From positions 1-57,718 of the forward strand of contig NZ_JAOAOP010000021.1 of assembly GCF_030398335.1 (NCBI RefSeq): 57,718 nt of DNA, given 5' to 3'. Numbering within the stretch: the stretch's first letter is position 1; each line of letters opens with the position of its first letter. Source of the DNA: Aquibium sp. A9E412 (lineage in GTDB: Bacteria > Pseudomonadota > Alphaproteobacteria > Rhizobiales > Rhizobiaceae). This document shows, piece after piece, positions 47,429 through 55,852 of the stretch. Below the pieces are notes generated by a model, which was not told the DNA's origin, ran no database searches, and was given only the letters and a program-made list of their open reading frames with translations. The translations under genes and the position numbers were made by a program.

Positions 47429-48424
47429 ATGTATAGCCAAGGGCTGATCGGGGCGAAAACCGAGACCGCGGAGGACGAGGCCTTCCTCGCCGCCTTCCAG
47501 GCGCGCATCGACGCGGAGGAGAAGATCGAGCCCAACGATCCGATGCCGGAGGGCTATCGCAAGACGCTGGTGCGGCAGATCGGCCAGCACGCCCATTCCG
47601 AGATCGTCGGCATGCTGCCGGAGGGCAACTGGATCACCCGCGCGCCGTCGCTGCGGCGCAAGGCGGCGCTGCTCGCCAAGGTGCAGGACGAGGGCGGCCA
47701 CGGCCTCTACCTCTATTCGGCGGCCGAGACGCTCGGCGTCAGCCGCGAGCAGATGACCGAGGAGCTGCTCTCCGGCAAGGCGAAATACTCGTCGATCTTC
47801 AACTACCCGACCCTCACCTGGGCCGACATCGGCGCCATCGGCTGGCTGGTCGACGGCGCGGCGATCATGAACCAGATCCCGCTGTGCCGCTGCTCCTACG
47901 GCCCCTATGCGCGCGCCATGATCCGCATCTGCAAGGAGGAGAGCTTCCACCAGCGGCAGGGCTACGAGATCATGATGACGCTCGCCCGCGGCACGCCGGA
48001 GCAGAAGGCGATGGCGCAGGACGCGCTCGACCGCTGGTGGTGGCCGTCGCTGATGATGTTCGGCCCGCACGACGCCGACAGCCAGCACGGCGACCAGTCG
48101 ATGAAGTGGAAGATCAAGCGCTTCACCAATGACGAGCTGCGCCAGAAGTTCGTCGACGCGACGGTGCCGCAGGCCGAGTTCATCGGCCTCGCGGTGCCCG
48201 ATCCGGATCTCAGGTGGAACGCCGACAAGGGCGGCTACGATTTCGGCGCCATCGACTGGGACGAGTTCTGGCGCGTGGTGAAGGGCGGCGGGCCGATGAA
48301 CCGCGAGCGCATCGCCGCGCGCCGCAAGGCCTGGGAGGACGGCGCCTGGGTGCGCGAGGCGGCGCTGGCGCATGCCGAGAAGCGCCGCGCGCGGCAGGAC
48401 GCGGCGAAGATCGCGGCCGAGTGA
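47429..48424 (+). CDS. paaA: Phenylacetyl-CoA 1,2-epoxidase catalytic subunit PaaA
   Basis: A 331-residue non-heme diiron oxygenase subunit. Carboxylate and His ligands are visible in [19 protein letters not shown] and [16 protein letters not shown]. The family's [28 protein letters not shown] and [16 protein letters not shown] segments are present. With PaaC it epoxidises the CoA-bound aromatic ring. The ATG follows GTGGAGGACAGC. It opens the second phenylacetate block, which the HicA-like remnant interrupts right after its stop. Confidence 0.96.
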   Translation: MYSQGLIGAKTETAEDEAFLAAFQARIDAEEKIEPNDPMPEGYRKTLVRQIGQHAHSEIVGMLPEGNWITRAPSLRRKAALLAKVQDEGGHGLYLYSAAETLGVSREQMTEELLSGKAKYSSIFNYPTLTWADIGAIGWLVDGAAIMNQIPLCRCSYGPYARAMIRICKEESFHQRQGYEIMMTLARGTPEQKAMAQDALDRWWWPSLMMFGPHDADSQHGDQSMKWKIKRFTNDELRQKFVDATVPQAEFIGLAVPDPDLRWNADKGGYDFGAIDWDEFWRVVKGGGPMNRERIAARRKAWEDGAWVREAALAHAEKRRARQDAAKIAAE

Positions 48425-48427
48425 GCC

Positions 48428-48623
48428 GTGCCGCCGAAGATACGCGCGCTGATCGCGGAGCTGGAGCGCGGGGTTCCGAGACGTAGGCGGCAAAGGCAGC
48501 CATCGGAACGTCGTCTTCGAGGAGAAGAACATACGCCTCACCATCTCCGGCAAGCCCGGCGCCGACGCGCAGCGCTATCAGGAGAAGCTGGTCAGGACCG
48601 CGATCAAGGACGCAATGAGATGA
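48428..48623 (+). pseudogene. HicA-like toxin gene with a frameshift
   Basis: A short gene that begins with GTG three bases after paaA: MPPKIRALIAELER. In the run of four G at 48470-48473 the frame shifts, and the rest, GFRDVGGKGSHRNVVFEE followed by LTISGKPGADAQRYQEKLV, is in another phase. That includes the GSH catalytic segment of HicA mRNA interferases. The downstream frame has a stop at 48450 and no start codon before the shift, so it is not an intact gene as written. Repair would give a ~64-residue HicA. Its stop overlaps the hicB-like ATG. Confidence 0.7.
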
Positions 48624-48868
48624 AAGACAGCGCTCGCTATCTGAAGGTCGTCGCCCGGTCCGAAGAGGACGGCTGCTCCATCGGCACGGCTTCGGGCCTG
48701 TTCCGCGGCGGTTGTCACGGCCAGGACGAACGGGCGGTCTTCGATGAACTGGTGGAAATCGTGGACGAATGGATCGCGCACGTCCACGTGAAGGGCGAAC
48801 CGCTGTCGCCGGCGACGGCCGGTCAGCCACACAGGCTGATCTCCGTTCCGCAGCCGGCCGCCGAATAG
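48620..48868 (+). CDS. HicB-like antitoxin
   Basis: An 82-residue protein resembling the partial RNase-H-like fold of HicB antitoxins: YLKVVARSEEDGCSIGTASG and CHGQDERAVFDELVEIVDEWIA. No C-terminal ribbon-helix-helix or helix-turn-helix is visible; the tail is PLSPATAGQPHRLISVPQ. The ATG overlaps the stop of the HicA-like remnant (ATGA). Because the HicA frame shifts, a continuous frame runs from 48428 through this gene. The pair lies inside the paa operon between paaA and paaB. Confidence 0.7.
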   Translation: MKDSARYLKVVARSEEDGCSIGTASGLFRGGCHGQDERAVFDELVEIVDEWIAHVHVKGEPLSPATAGQPHRLISVPQPAAE

Positions 48869-48980
48869 TCGTGAGGCGGGAGGCGCGCCGCGGCTGGCGG
48901 ACGATCTCGCAGCCCGCCCGATTGGTCGTGCCGCATCGAAGGGGCGCGCCGGCCGCAACAGTCTCAAGGAGACGAGCACG

Positions 48981-49268
48981 ATGACGAAGAACCTGACCCC
49001 GCTCTGGGAAGTCTTCATCCGGCCGCGCAACGGGCTGGCGCACAAGCATTGCGGCTCGGTGCACGCGGCCGACGCGGTGATGGCGCTGCAGGCCGCGCGC
49101 GACGTCTATACCCGGCGCGGCGAGGGCACCTCGATCTGGGTCGTGCCGTCGGCGGCGATCACGGCGTCGGACCCGGCCGAGAAGGCGGAGAACTTCGAGC
49201 CGACCGCCTCCAAGGTCTACCGCCACCCGACCTTCTACGACATTCCCGAAGACGTGGGGCACATGTGA
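48981..49268 (+). CDS. paaB: Phenylacetyl-CoA 1,2-epoxidase subunit PaaB
   Basis: A 95-residue small subunit needed for the epoxidase complex. Family segments are LWEVFIRPRNGLAHKHCGSVHAADAVMALQAARDVYTRRGEG and the closing VYRHPTFYDIPEDVGHM. The ATG follows AAGGAGACGAGC. It lies 112 bases after the HicB-like gene rather than next to paaA. Its stop overlaps the paaC start (TGATG). Confidence 0.96.
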   Translation: MTKNLTPLWEVFIRPRNGLAHKHCGSVHAADAVMALQAARDVYTRRGEGTSIWVVPSAAITASDPAEKAENFEPTASKVYRHPTFYDIPEDVGHM

Positions 49269-50044
49269 TGGAGGCGGCCCCAGCCACGCTCGACCGCGCC
49301 ACGCTGACCGCCTTCGTGCTGCGGCTGGCCGACGACCATCTGGTGCTCGGCCACCGGCTGTCGGAATGGTGCGGCCACGCGCCGACGCTGGAGGAGGATC
49401 TGGCGCTGCCCAACATGGCGCTCGACCTGATCGGCCAGGCGCGCGCGCTCTACAGCCATGCCGGCGCGCTCGAGGGCCGCGGACGCGACGAGGACGCGCT
49501 CGCCTATCTGCGGCCCGAGCGCGACTACGTGAACTGCCTGATGGTCGAGCGGCCGAACGGCGACTTCGCGCACACCATGCTGCGCCAGCTCTATTTCGCC
49601 GCCTTCATGGAGCCGATGTGGCGCGGCATGGGCGCCTCCGCCGACGCCACGCTGAAGGGCATCGCCGACAAGGCGGTCAAGGAGGTCGCCTACCACATCC
49701 GCCATGCCGGCGAATGGGTGGTGCGGCTCGGCGACGGCACGGCCGAGAGCGCGCGGCGCATGGCCGAGGCGGCCGAGGCGCTGGCGCCCTATGTCGACGA
49801 GCTGTTCGAGACCGACGCGGTGACCCGGGCCGTGGCGGCGGCCGGCGTGGCGCCCGAGCCGGCCTCGCTGCGCGCCGACTTCGACGCCACCGTGGCGCGC
49901 ATCTTCGCCGAGGCCCGGCTCGAGCGGCCGCAGGCGCGCTGGGCGCAGACTGGCGGCCGCGCCGGCCGGCACGGCGAGGCGATGGGTTTCCTGCTGGCCG
50001 AGCTGCAACACATGCAGCGCAGCTATCCCGGGGCGACCTGGTGA
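49268..50044 (+). CDS. paaC: Phenylacetyl-CoA 1,2-epoxidase structural subunit PaaC
   Basis: A 258-residue ferritin-like partner of PaaA. LRLADDHLVLGHRLSEWCGHAP, LALPNMALDLIGQARALYSHAG and VKEVAYHIRHAGEWVVRLGDGT are diagnostic. It ends ELQHMQRSYPGATW, as usual. The ATG overlaps the paaB stop, and the gene's own stop overlaps a GTG that could start paaD. Confidence 0.96.
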   Translation: MEAAPATLDRATLTAFVLRLADDHLVLGHRLSEWCGHAPTLEEDLALPNMALDLIGQARALYSHAGALEGRGRDEDALAYLRPERDYVNCLMVERPNGDFAHTMLRQLYFAAFMEPMWRGMGASADATLKGIADKAVKEVAYHIRHAGEWVVRLGDGTAESARRMAEAAEALAPYVDELFETDAVTRAVAAAGVAPEPASLRADFDATVARIFAEARLERPQARWAQTGGRAGRHGEAMGFLLAELQHMQRSYPGATW

Positions 50045-50055
50045 GGGAGGAGACG

Positions 50056-50556
50056 GTGACCGAAGCCGCCGCCGTCCCGTCGCCCGCCGAACGCGCCTAC
50101 CGCGCGGCGGCCTCCGTCGTCGATCCGGAGATTCCGGTGCTGTCGATCGCCGATCTCGGCATCCTGCGCGGCGTCGAGGTCGACGGCGGCACCGCGGTGG
50201 CGCGGCTGACGCCGACCTATTCGGGCTGCCCGGCCGTGCTCGCCATCGAGCTGTCGGTCGAGGCGGCGCTGCGCGAGGCCGGCTTCGAGCCGCGCGTCGA
50301 GCGCGTCGTCTCGCCGGCCTGGACGACCGACTGGATCAGCGCGGCAGGCCGCGAGAAGCTGCGCGCCTACGGCATCGCGCCGCCGGAACAGGCGTCGCGC
50401 TCGCTGCGCGCGCTGTTCGGCGAGACCGAGGTCGCCTGCCCGCGCTGCGGATCGCGCGACACCGAGCGCGTATCGGAGTTCGGCTCGACCGCCTGCAAGG
50501 CGCTTTACCGCTGCCGCGCCTGCGCCGAGCCGTTCGACTACTTCAAATGCATCTGA
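50056..50556 (+). CDS. paaD: Phenylacetate pathway protein PaaD (DUF59/MIP18-type with zinc ribbon)
   Basis: A 166-residue protein thought to mature the Fe-S or diiron centres of the epoxidase. The N-terminal MIP18/DUF59 domain shows VDPEIPVLSIADLGILRGVEV and TPTYSGCPAVLAIELSV. The C-terminal zinc ribbon has ACPRCGSRDTERVSEFGSTACKALYRCRACAEPF. GTG at 50056 lies behind GAGGGAGGAGA. A GTG at 50041 that overlaps the paaC stop is the alternative and would add five residues. Confidence 0.94.
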   Translation: MTEAAAVPSPAERAYRAAASVVDPEIPVLSIADLGILRGVEVDGGTAVARLTPTYSGCPAVLAIELSVEAALREAGFEPRVERVVSPAWTTDWISAAGREKLRAYGIAPPEQASRSLRALFGETEVACPRCGSRDTERVSEFGSTACKALYRCRACAEPFDYFKCI

Positions 50557-50563
50557 GGACGCC

Positions 50564-51643
50564 ATGGCCCCCCGTTTCCACGCGCTGAAAGTCGCCGAGA
50601 TCGTGCGCGAGACGCCCGAGGCGGTCGCCATCGCCTTCGAGGTGCCGGCCGAGCTGGCCGACACCTTCGCCTTCACGCCCGGCCAGTATCTGACGCTCCT
50701 GGCCGAGATCGACGGGGCGGAGGCGCGCCGCTCCTACTCGATCTGCTCGGCGCCCGGCGAGCCGCATCTCAAGGTCGGCGTCAAGAAGGTGGCCGACGGC
50801 CGCTTCTCGACCTTCGTCAACGAGCGCCTGACGGTCGGCGACACGATCCGCGTCATGCCGCCGGAAGGCCGCTTCACCTCGCTCAGGGGCGAGCGGCACG
50901 ACTATCTGCTGATCGCCGCGGGTTCCGGCATTACGCCGATGCTGTCGATCGCCAAGACAGTGCTCGGCCACGAGCCCGACAGCACCGTCACCCTGGTCTA
51001 CGGCAACCGCAGCACCGATACGATCATGTTCCGCGAGGAGCTGCAGGACCTGAAGGACAGCCATATGGGCCGCTTCTCGCTGGTCCATCTGCTGTCGCGC
51101 GAGACGCAGGACGTCGACCTGCTCAACGGCCGCATCGACGGCGCGCGCATCCGGCTGCTGGCCGAGCGCGGGCTGATCGATCCGGGCGGCGCCGACGGCG
51201 TCTTCCTGTGCGGGCCGGGGGCGATGATCGACGACGTCTCGGGCGTGCTGCAGGCGCTCGGCGTGGCGCGCGACCGCATCCGCTTCGAGCGCTTCACGCC
51301 GGCCGGCGACGCGCCGGCGCCGCGCAAGCCGTCGAAGGCGGTCGAGGCGGCGACGGCCGACGGCGTGGCGGTCGAGGTGCTGCTCGACGGCGTCAGGCGC
51401 CGCTTTGCGGTGACGGAGGCCGGCGACACCGTGCTCGACGCCGCCCACAAGGCGGGCGTGGAACTGCCCTATTCCTGCGCCGGCGGCATGTGCTGCACCT
51501 GCCGCTGCCGCATCACCGAGGGCAGCGGCGAGATGGCCGTCAACTTCTCGCTCGAGCCGTGGGAGCTGGAGGCGGGCTTCACGCTGGCCTGCCAGACGCG
51601 GCCGACGAGCGACCGGCTGGTGCTCGACTTCGACGCCGCGTGA
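50564..51643 (+). CDS. paaE: Phenylacetyl-CoA epoxidase reductase PaaE
   Basis: A 359-residue NAD(P)H:ferredoxin-type reductase that feeds electrons to PaaAC. The FAD domain has RRSYSICSAPGEP, the NAD(P) domain has IAAGSGITPMLSIAKTVL and FLCGPGAMIDDV, and the C-terminal plant-type 2Fe-2S domain has ELPYSCAGGMCCTCRCRITEG and ACQTRP. It starts 7 bases after paaD and is the last gene of the operon; repeat copy 6 follows. It might also serve the P450 elsewhere in the window, but that is speculation. Confidence 0.96.
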   Translation: MAPRFHALKVAEIVRETPEAVAIAFEVPAELADTFAFTPGQYLTLLAEIDGAEARRSYSICSAPGEPHLKVGVKKVADGRFSTFVNERLTVGDTIRVMPPEGRFTSLRGERHDYLLIAAGSGITPMLSIAKTVLGHEPDSTVTLVYGNRSTDTIMFREELQDLKDSHMGRFSLVHLLSRETQDVDLLNGRIDGARIRLLAERGLIDPGGADGVFLCGPGAMIDDVSGVLQALGVARDRIRFERFTPAGDAPAPRKPSKAVEAATADGVAVEVLLDGVRRRFAVTEAGDTVLDAAHKAGVELPYSCAGGMCCTCRCRITEGSGEMAVNFSLEPWELEAGFTLACQTRPTSDRLVLDFDAA

Positions 51644-51654
51644 GGCGGCGCCGG

Positions 51655-51750
51655 AGCCGTCCTGCGTTTCACGAAACCGCGGATCGGCGCCGACTTGCTG
51701 ATCTGACGGATTCGCGGGCGGCGAAGCGGTTTCCGGCTCGGCCGGAATCG
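51655..51750 (-). repeat. Dispersed two-hairpin intergenic element, copy 6 (diverged)
   Basis: Inverted. AGCCGTCCTGCGTTTCACGA at the left and GGCGAAGCGGTTTCCGG near the right align with the reference; the middle is diverged. It fills the gap between the convergent paaE and glycosyltransferase genes, where it may act as terminator. Confidence 0.7.
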
Positions 51751-51751
51751 T

Positions 51752-53485
51752 TCACTCGGCCGGCGGCGCCAGTCGCACCATCACCATCTCGCGCGCCACG
51801 CCCTTGGTGTAGTCGAGCGCGCTGATCGTGGCGAGCCGTTCGACGGCGGCCTCGCCGCCCGGCAGCGCGGCGTGGAAATCGGCCAGATAGCTGTCGAGCA
51901 CGACGGCGACGGCGCATTGCGGGTCGGCCGCCAGATGATCGGCCGCGCCCTGCGCGCCGGTCAGCCGCGTCGGCGTGCCGGCGAGCACCACCAGGCTGGG
52001 CTCGGAAAAGCCGGCCGAGGCGAGCACGGAGTCCGGGCACGGCCGGTTCGCCTCGAAGGCCTCGGCGATGGTGGTGCTGAGCCACAGCGGCTTGGCGGCC
52101 GGCAGGATCTGCTGCGTCAGCAGGCCGAACAGCGCGCCGGCGCTCAGCGTGGCGGCGAGGATGCGCGGCAGCGGCGGCAGCGGCGGCCGGAAGCCCGAGC
52201 CGAGCCAGCCGGCAAGCAGCGCCAGCGCCGCCGCGAGGAGGCCCCACAGGCTCCAGGTGCCGGTGACGAAGGGCAGCAGGCCGGCGGCGATCGCCGCCAG
52301 GCCGACGGTGATCAGCCCCCAGCCGAAGACCGCCGCGCGCATCAGCCAGACCTGCCAGCGGCGCAGCGGCGTGTCGGCGGCGCCCGGCTCCGTCAGCGCC
52401 CAGCCCATCAGGATGAGGATCGCCGGGTAGGCCGGCAGCACGTAATGCGGCAGCTTGGTGGGGATCAGCTCGAAGACCAGCCAGAACGGAACGTACCAGG
52501 CGACGCAGAAGGCGATGCGCGGGTCGCCGGCCATCCGGTTCAGCCCCTTCAGCCCGGCGCGCAGCGTCTCCAGCGCGAAGGGCCACATGAACACGACGAA
52601 GGTGACGGCGTAGTAGCCGGGCGGGAAGCCGTGCGATTCCTGGCCGCTGGTGATCTTGGCGAACATGTCGCGGCCGAGCGCCTCGCGCCAGAAGGTGGCG
52701 CCCGATTCCAGCGTGATGGCGATCGGCCACGGCGCCACCAGCAGCGCCGTCAGCGCCAGGCCGCGCAGCGGCCGGAGGCCGGAGAGCCAGCGCCAGTCGC
52801 GGTCGTAGAGCGACAGCGTCGCGATCGTGGCGAGCGCGAGCGCCGGGGTGATCGGCCCCTTGACGAGCAGGCCGACGCTCATCGCGATCCAGAACAGCCA
52901 GGGCGCCAGCGCCGGCACGGCGCGGCCCTGGCGGGCGCCGAGATAGATATGCGCCAGCGCCGCCTGCACGGCCACCGAGGCGGCGAGCAGCGTGGCGTCG
53001 GTCTTGGCGATGCGCGCCTCGAAATTCAGCATCACGATGCCGGCCAGGCCGAGCGCGGCGAGGAAGGCCGCCTGCGGGCCGAACAGCCGCAGGCCGGCCC
53101 AGTAGGTGGCGAGAACGGCGAGAATGGCGGCCGCGACGGAGACGCTGCGGAAGGCCCAGATCGGCGCGTCGGCGCCGTCGCCCTGGGCGGCGACGGCGAG
53201 GTTCTGCAGCCAGTAGATGCCGACCGGCTTCAGGTAGCGGGTCTGGTCCTGGAAGCGGATGTCGACATAGTCGCCGGTCTCGGCCATCTGCCGCGAGGCC
53301 TGCACGAAGCGCGACTCGTCGCGGTCGGTCGGCGGAAGCTGTGCGATGCCCGGCACGAAGGCGAACAGGCAAACGAGCACCAGAAGCGCGCAGCGCAGCG
53401 CATGGCCGGCCGCACCGCCCATGGCCGCCACCGCGCCGCCCGGCGCGGCCTCAGTCGGCGTCGGCGAGGGGCGACTTGCGCTCAT
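51752..53485 (-). CDS. ArnT/PMT-type membrane glycosyltransferase
   Basis: A 577-residue inner-membrane protein with about twelve spans of the GT39/GT83 family, which moves a sugar from a polyprenyl-phosphate carrier to lipid A or another envelope target. The periplasmic loop after span 1 has the conserved acidic LPPTDRDESRFVQASRQMAETGDYV, and YLKPVGIYWLQNLAVAAQG follows. The long C-terminal part ends in a soluble periplasmic region. Its start overlaps the LAB_N gene by 35 bases; an ATG at 53422 is an alternative. With the next two genes it forms a lipid-linked sugar module. Confidence 0.9.
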   Translation of the reverse strand: MSASRPSPTPTEAAPGGAVAAMGGAAGHALRCALLVLVCLFAFVPGIAQLPPTDRDESRFVQASRQMAETGDYVDIRFQDQTRYLKPVGIYWLQNLAVAAQGDGADAPIWAFRSVSVAAAILAVLATYWAGLRLFGPQAAFLAALGLAGIVMLNFEARIAKTDATLLAASVAVQAALAHIYLGARQGRAVPALAPWLFWIAMSVGLLVKGPITPALALATIATLSLYDRDWRWLSGLRPLRGLALTALLVAPWPIAITLESGATFWREALGRDMFAKITSGQESHGFPPGYYAVTFVVFMWPFALETLRAGLKGLNRMAGDPRIAFCVAWYVPFWLVFELIPTKLPHYVLPAYPAILILMGWALTEPGAADTPLRRWQVWLMRAAVFGWGLITVGLAAIAAGLLPFVTGTWSLWGLLAAALALLAGWLGSGFRPPLPPLPRILAATLSAGALFGLLTQQILPAAKPLWLSTTIAEAFEANRPCPDSVLASAGFSEPSLVVLAGTPTRLTGAQGAADHLAADPQCAVAVVLDSYLADFHAALPGGEAAVERLATISALDYTKGVAREMVMVRLAPPAE

Positions 53486-53783
53486 TGGCGATCAGCCAAA
53501 GGTTGCGGATGTAGATCACGAGGCCGAGGCCCTGGCCGGCGATGAAGACCGGGTCCTGGCGGTGGATCGCATAGATGAACAGCAGTGCGCCGCCGCCGAG
53601 CGAGAAGAACCAGAAGGCGATCGGGATGACCGAGCGCCGCGCCCGCTCCGAGGCCACCCACTGCACCAGGAAGCGCATGGTGAAGAAACCCTGCGCGATG
53701 AAGCCGAGCACCACCCAGCCGTCGAACTGGTCGACGAACACGGCGCGGAACCACAGCGCGAGCGGGGCCAGAATGTCCGTCAT
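53451..53783 (-). CDS. LAB_N (lipid-A-biosynthesis N-terminal domain) membrane protein, RgtF-like
   Basis: A 110-residue membrane protein with three predicted spans. The LAB_N signature appears as WVVLGFIAQGFFTMRFLVQWVASERARRSVIPIAFWFFSLGGG and ends NLWLIANERK. In Rhizobium the related RgtF works beside RgtE in making dodecaprenyl-phosphate-galacturonate. The ATG at 53783 overlaps the glycosyltransferase 2 stop by four bases. The sugar here is not known. Confidence 0.88.
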   Translation of the reverse strand: MTDILAPLALWFRAVFVDQFDGWVVLGFIAQGFFTMRFLVQWVASERARRSVIPIAFWFFSLGGGALLFIYAIHRQDPVFIAGQGLGLVIYIRNLWLIANERKSPLADAD

Positions 53784-54508
53784 GGGGCAAGCTCCGTGGC
53801 GGTGGGCACGCGGCGGCAGCGCCGGCGCAGCCACCACACGCCGTAAAGGTCGAGGATGCCGCGCAGGCCGCGGTCGACGATACCGTAGTTCGAGCGGCCG
53901 TGCCGGCGCGCGCGGTCGACCACGTCGAGATGGGCGATCGCGTGGCCCTCGCGCAGCACCAGCGCGGGCAGGTAGCGGTGCCAGCCGTCGAAGAAGGGCA
54001 GCCGGCGGAACACCTCGGTGCGCACCGCCTTCAGCCCGCAGCCCGAATCGCGCGTGTCGTCCTTCAGGATCGCCTGGCGCAGGCCGTTGGCGAAGCGCGA
54101 GGAGAGCCGCTTGAGCGGCGTGTCGGTGCGCTTGAGGCGCTGGCCGGCGACCAGCGCGGTGCCCGGTCCGGCGGCCTCCAGCGCGTCGGCGAGCCGCGGC
54201 AGATAGGCGGGGTCGTTCTGGCCGTCGCCGTCCATCGTCACTACGATCGGGCTCCTGGCGGCCAGCATGCCGGTGCGGATCGCCGCGCTCTGGCCGGCCG
54301 AGCGGTCGTGGGTCAGGCAGCGCAGCCGGCCGTCGCCGGCCGCCGCGATGCGCGCGCCCATCACCGCCTGCGTGTCGTCGCTCGAGCCGTCGTCGACGAC
54401 CAGCACCTCGTGGTCGCGACCGGCCATGGCCGCGGCCACCTCGTCGAGGAGCCCGGGCAGGTTCGCGCCTTCATTGCGGCACGGGATCACAATCGAAATC
54501 GCTGGCAT
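53780..54508 (-). CDS. Family 2 glycosyltransferase (polyprenyl-phosphate sugar synthase, RgtE/ArnC-like)
   Basis: A 242-residue GT-A enzyme. ISIVIPCRNEGANLPGLLDEV, LVVDDGSSDDTQAVM, TMDGDGQNDPAYLPRL and the QRLKRTDTPLKRLSSRFAN segment match polyprenyl-phosphate sugar synthases. The usual C-terminal membrane pair of DPM1-type proteins is missing; the chain ends shortly after ILDLYGVWWLRRR, as in RgtE-like short forms. It is the first gene of the three-gene operon. Confidence 0.9.
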   Translation of the reverse strand: MPAISIVIPCRNEGANLPGLLDEVAAAMAGRDHEVLVVDDGSSDDTQAVMGARIAAAGDGRLRCLTHDRSAGQSAAIRTGMLAARSPIVVTMDGDGQNDPAYLPRLADALEAAGPGTALVAGQRLKRTDTPLKRLSSRFANGLRQAILKDDTRDSGCGLKAVRTEVFRRLPFFDGWHRYLPALVLREGHAIAHLDVVDRARRHGRSNYGIVDRGLRGILDLYGVWWLRRRCRRVPTATELAP

Positions 54509-54601
54509 TCTGGATGTCTGGAGGCAACTCGCCCGGAAACGGCGCCTCTTAGCACCCTTGCCCCGGCAAGGCCACCGCGGAAAATCCCGCCGGCCGCGGC
54601 C

Positions 54602-55771
54602 TCACGCCTCGCCGATCTCGCGCAGCACCTCTTCGGTGTGCTCGCCGAGCCGCGGCGAGGGGCGCTCGTAGGCGAGCGGCGTCGCCGACAGGCTGATCGG
54701 CGCGCGCACGCCGGGCAGCGCCGTGCCGGCGTCGTCGCGCAGCGTGATCTGCATGCCGCGCGCCACCGTCTGCGGGTCGGCGAACATCTCGCCGATCGTG
54801 TTGATCGGGCTGGCCGGCACGCCGGCCGCCTCGAGGTCGGCGAGCAGGCGGTCGCGCGGCAGCGCCGCCAGCGCGGCGACCATCGCCTCGCGCAGCCGCG
54901 CCCGGTTGGCCACGCGCGCCTTGTTGGTGGCGAAGTCGGCGTCCTCGGCCAGCCGCTCGAGGCCGGCCACCGCGCAGAAGCGGCGGAACTGGCCGTCATT
55001 GCCGACCGCCAGGATGACGTGGCCGTCGGCGACCGGCAGCACCTCGTAGGGCGCGATGTTGGGATGCGCGTTGCCCATCTGCACGGGCGAGGTGCCCGAC
55101 ACCAGATAGTTGAGGTTCTGGTTGGCGAGCACGGCGATCTGCGCGTCGAACAGCGCCATGTCGACGTGCTGGCCCTCGCCGGTCGCCTCGGCATGGCGCA
55201 GCGCGGCCTGGATCGCGATGACGCTGTAGAGCCCGGTGAACAGGTCGCTGACCGCCACGCCCACCTTCTGCGGCTCGCCGCCGGCCGCGCCGGTGATCGA
55301 CATCAGGCCCGACATGCCCTGGATGATGAAGTCGTAGCCGGCGCGCGGCGCGTAGGGGCCGGTGTGGCCGAAGCCGGTGATCGAGCAGTAGACGAGACGC
55401 GGGTTGAGGGCGCGCACGCTGTCGTAGTCGAGGCCGTATTTGGCGAGCCCGCCCGACTTGAAGTTCTCGATCACCACGTCGGCCCCGGCGATCAGCTTGC
55501 GCAGGGCGCGCGCGCCGTCCTCGCTGCGGAAGTCGATGGTCACCGAGCGCTTGCCGCGGTTGGCCGCGTGGTAATAGGCGGCCGACAGGTCGGCGCCGTC
55601 GGCGCCGGTCACGAAGGGCGGCCCCCAGCCGCGCGTGTCGTCGCCGCCGGCCGGGTTCTCGACCTTGATCACGTCGGCGCCGAGGTCGGCGAGAAGCTGG
55701 CCCGCCCACGGCCCGGCGAGGATGCGGGCGAGCTCGATGACGCGGATGCCTTTGAGGGGAGGAGGGGCCAT
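54602..55771 (-). CDS. CaiB/BaiF family CoA transferase
   Basis: A 389-residue class III CoA transferase. It opens LKGIRVIELARILAGPWAGQLLADLGADVIKVENPAGGDDTRGWGPPF. The catalytic Asp lies in the QHVDMALFDAQIAVLANQ segment, and GEHTEEVLREIG closes the chain. The acyl group is unknown; family members use carnitine, oxalate, succinate and aromatic acids. It stands alone: 93 bases separate it from the glycosyltransferase gene, and the next gene upstream is unrelated. Confidence 0.92.
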   Translation of the reverse strand: MAPPPLKGIRVIELARILAGPWAGQLLADLGADVIKVENPAGGDDTRGWGPPFVTGADGADLSAAYYHAANRGKRSVTIDFRSEDGARALRKLIAGADVVIENFKSGGLAKYGLDYDSVRALNPRLVYCSITGFGHTGPYAPRAGYDFIIQGMSGLMSITGAAGGEPQKVGVAVSDLFTGLYSVIAIQAALRHAEATGEGQHVDMALFDAQIAVLANQNLNYLVSGTSPVQMGNAHPNIAPYEVLPVADGHVILAVGNDGQFRRFCAVAGLERLAEDADFATNKARVANRARLREAMVAALAALPRDRLLADLEAAGVPASPINTIGEMFADPQTVARGMQITLRDDAGTALPGVRAPISLSATPLAYERPSPRLGEHTEEVLREIGEA

Positions 55772-55852
55772 GGCGGGATCTGCTGCGGGCGGGGTCGGGG
55801 CCGCTGCCTAGCAGATTACGCCGCGCGAGGTAAGCCCGCGCCGGCCGCCCCC

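Noticed and set aside
48428-48868. A single 146-residue gene between paaA and paaB
   Set aside because: Only its first 14 and last 82 codons look like real protein; the middle becomes a HicA domain when read in another frame, so two genes with a frameshift explain it better.
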